This document shows, one piece after another, positions 63,748-64,000 of a DNA stretch of 64,000 nt. Made by a program: the position numbers and the translations under genes. This DNA comes from Desmodesmus armatus (taxonomy: Eukaryota > Chlorophyta > Chlorophyceae > Sphaeropleales > Scenedesmaceae): the NCBI GenBank assembly GCA_007449985.2, contig VIIQ02000582.1, forward strand, positions 1 through 64,000. The letters are read 5' to 3'. The notes beneath the pieces are model-generated. The model saw only the letters and a list, made by a program, of their open reading frames with translations, was not told the DNA's origin and made no database searches. The number at the start of each line of letters is the position of its first letter. The stretch's first letter is position 1.

Positions 63748-64000
63748 GTGAGTGATCTGACGTTGGAATCAGAGGGATCAGAGCTCTGGAATGGTGCAGT
63801 GGCAATGCGCAGCGTCACTTGGCTGTAGTTGGAGATGCTGTGTGTAACTTTCATTCGGGGCGCTGAGCAGCCAGGACGCAGTATCTGCAAGAGTATCGCA
63901 CTGCAGCTGTATGTACTGCATCATGGTGATGCAGCTGCACAGCAACCCAGAACCCATTTCAGCCTTGGGGCATGGGGTGATCTATGTAATATCCTTCTAC
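63748..64000 (+). other. Intron of the SWEET gene running off the window
   Basis: Begins with GTGAGT after the fourth exon. No further exon was recognised before the end. Confidence 0.6.

Overview
The window looks like nuclear DNA of a green alga (Chlorophyta). The genes are split by many GT-AG introns. Coding and non-coding sequence is full of CAG/CTG (Gln/Ala/Leu) runs. There is a nucleus-encoded chloroplast ATP synthase subunit b' with a transit peptide, and YR-type and DDE-type transposable elements are present. No bacterial operons, CRISPR array, rRNA or convincing tRNA was seen. The first ~100 bases diverge by many small indels from the equivalent positions in the later repeat copies, so the left edge may be a low-coverage contig end.

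Layout. (1) 1-13420: a head-to-tail array of a 4,288-bp unit (three units plus a partial fourth). Each unit is an IS630/Tc1-mariner-like transposon with 26-bp inverted ends plus a ~631-bp spacer. The two-exon, 487-residue DDE transposase is on the minus strand. Its 799-bp intron is almost filled by a 250-codon ORF on the opposite strand whose motifs resemble Vsr/DUF559-type nucleases. (2) 13421-19885: a secreted subtilisin-like protease gene (+). Its signal-peptide exon abuts the array, and a gag-only retroelement lies inside it. (3) 22798-27594: class 3 lipase (-). (4) 27906-30476: SRP19 (-). (5) 30477-36057: long gene-poor stretch. (6) 36058-44316: a very large CXC-domain (TSO1/LIN54-type) regulator (-). 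(7) ~44911-48861: SpoU/MRM1-type rRNA 2'-O-methyltransferase (+) with an RGG-rich N-terminal region, divergent from the CXC gene. (8) 48901-53116: a DIRS-group (PAT/Ngaro-like) retrotransposon. Its repeats have the order A1-ORF-B1-A2-B2, it has intact RT/RNase H, and no tyrosine recombinase was seen. (9) 53673-55631: unrecognised multi-pass membrane protein (+). (10) 56914-59759: ATP synthase subunit b' (+). (11) 61992 to beyond the window end: SWEET sugar transporter (+).

The host genes are functionally unrelated; there is no pathway cluster. What ties the window together is repeat activity: the DDE array, the gag insertion, the split-direct-repeat element, an intronic foldback and several minisatellites at splice sites. 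Otherwise intact genes carry single-base frame breaks at short homopolymers (clear in SRP19, the methyltransferase and the protease), which look more like long-read consensus errors than decay.
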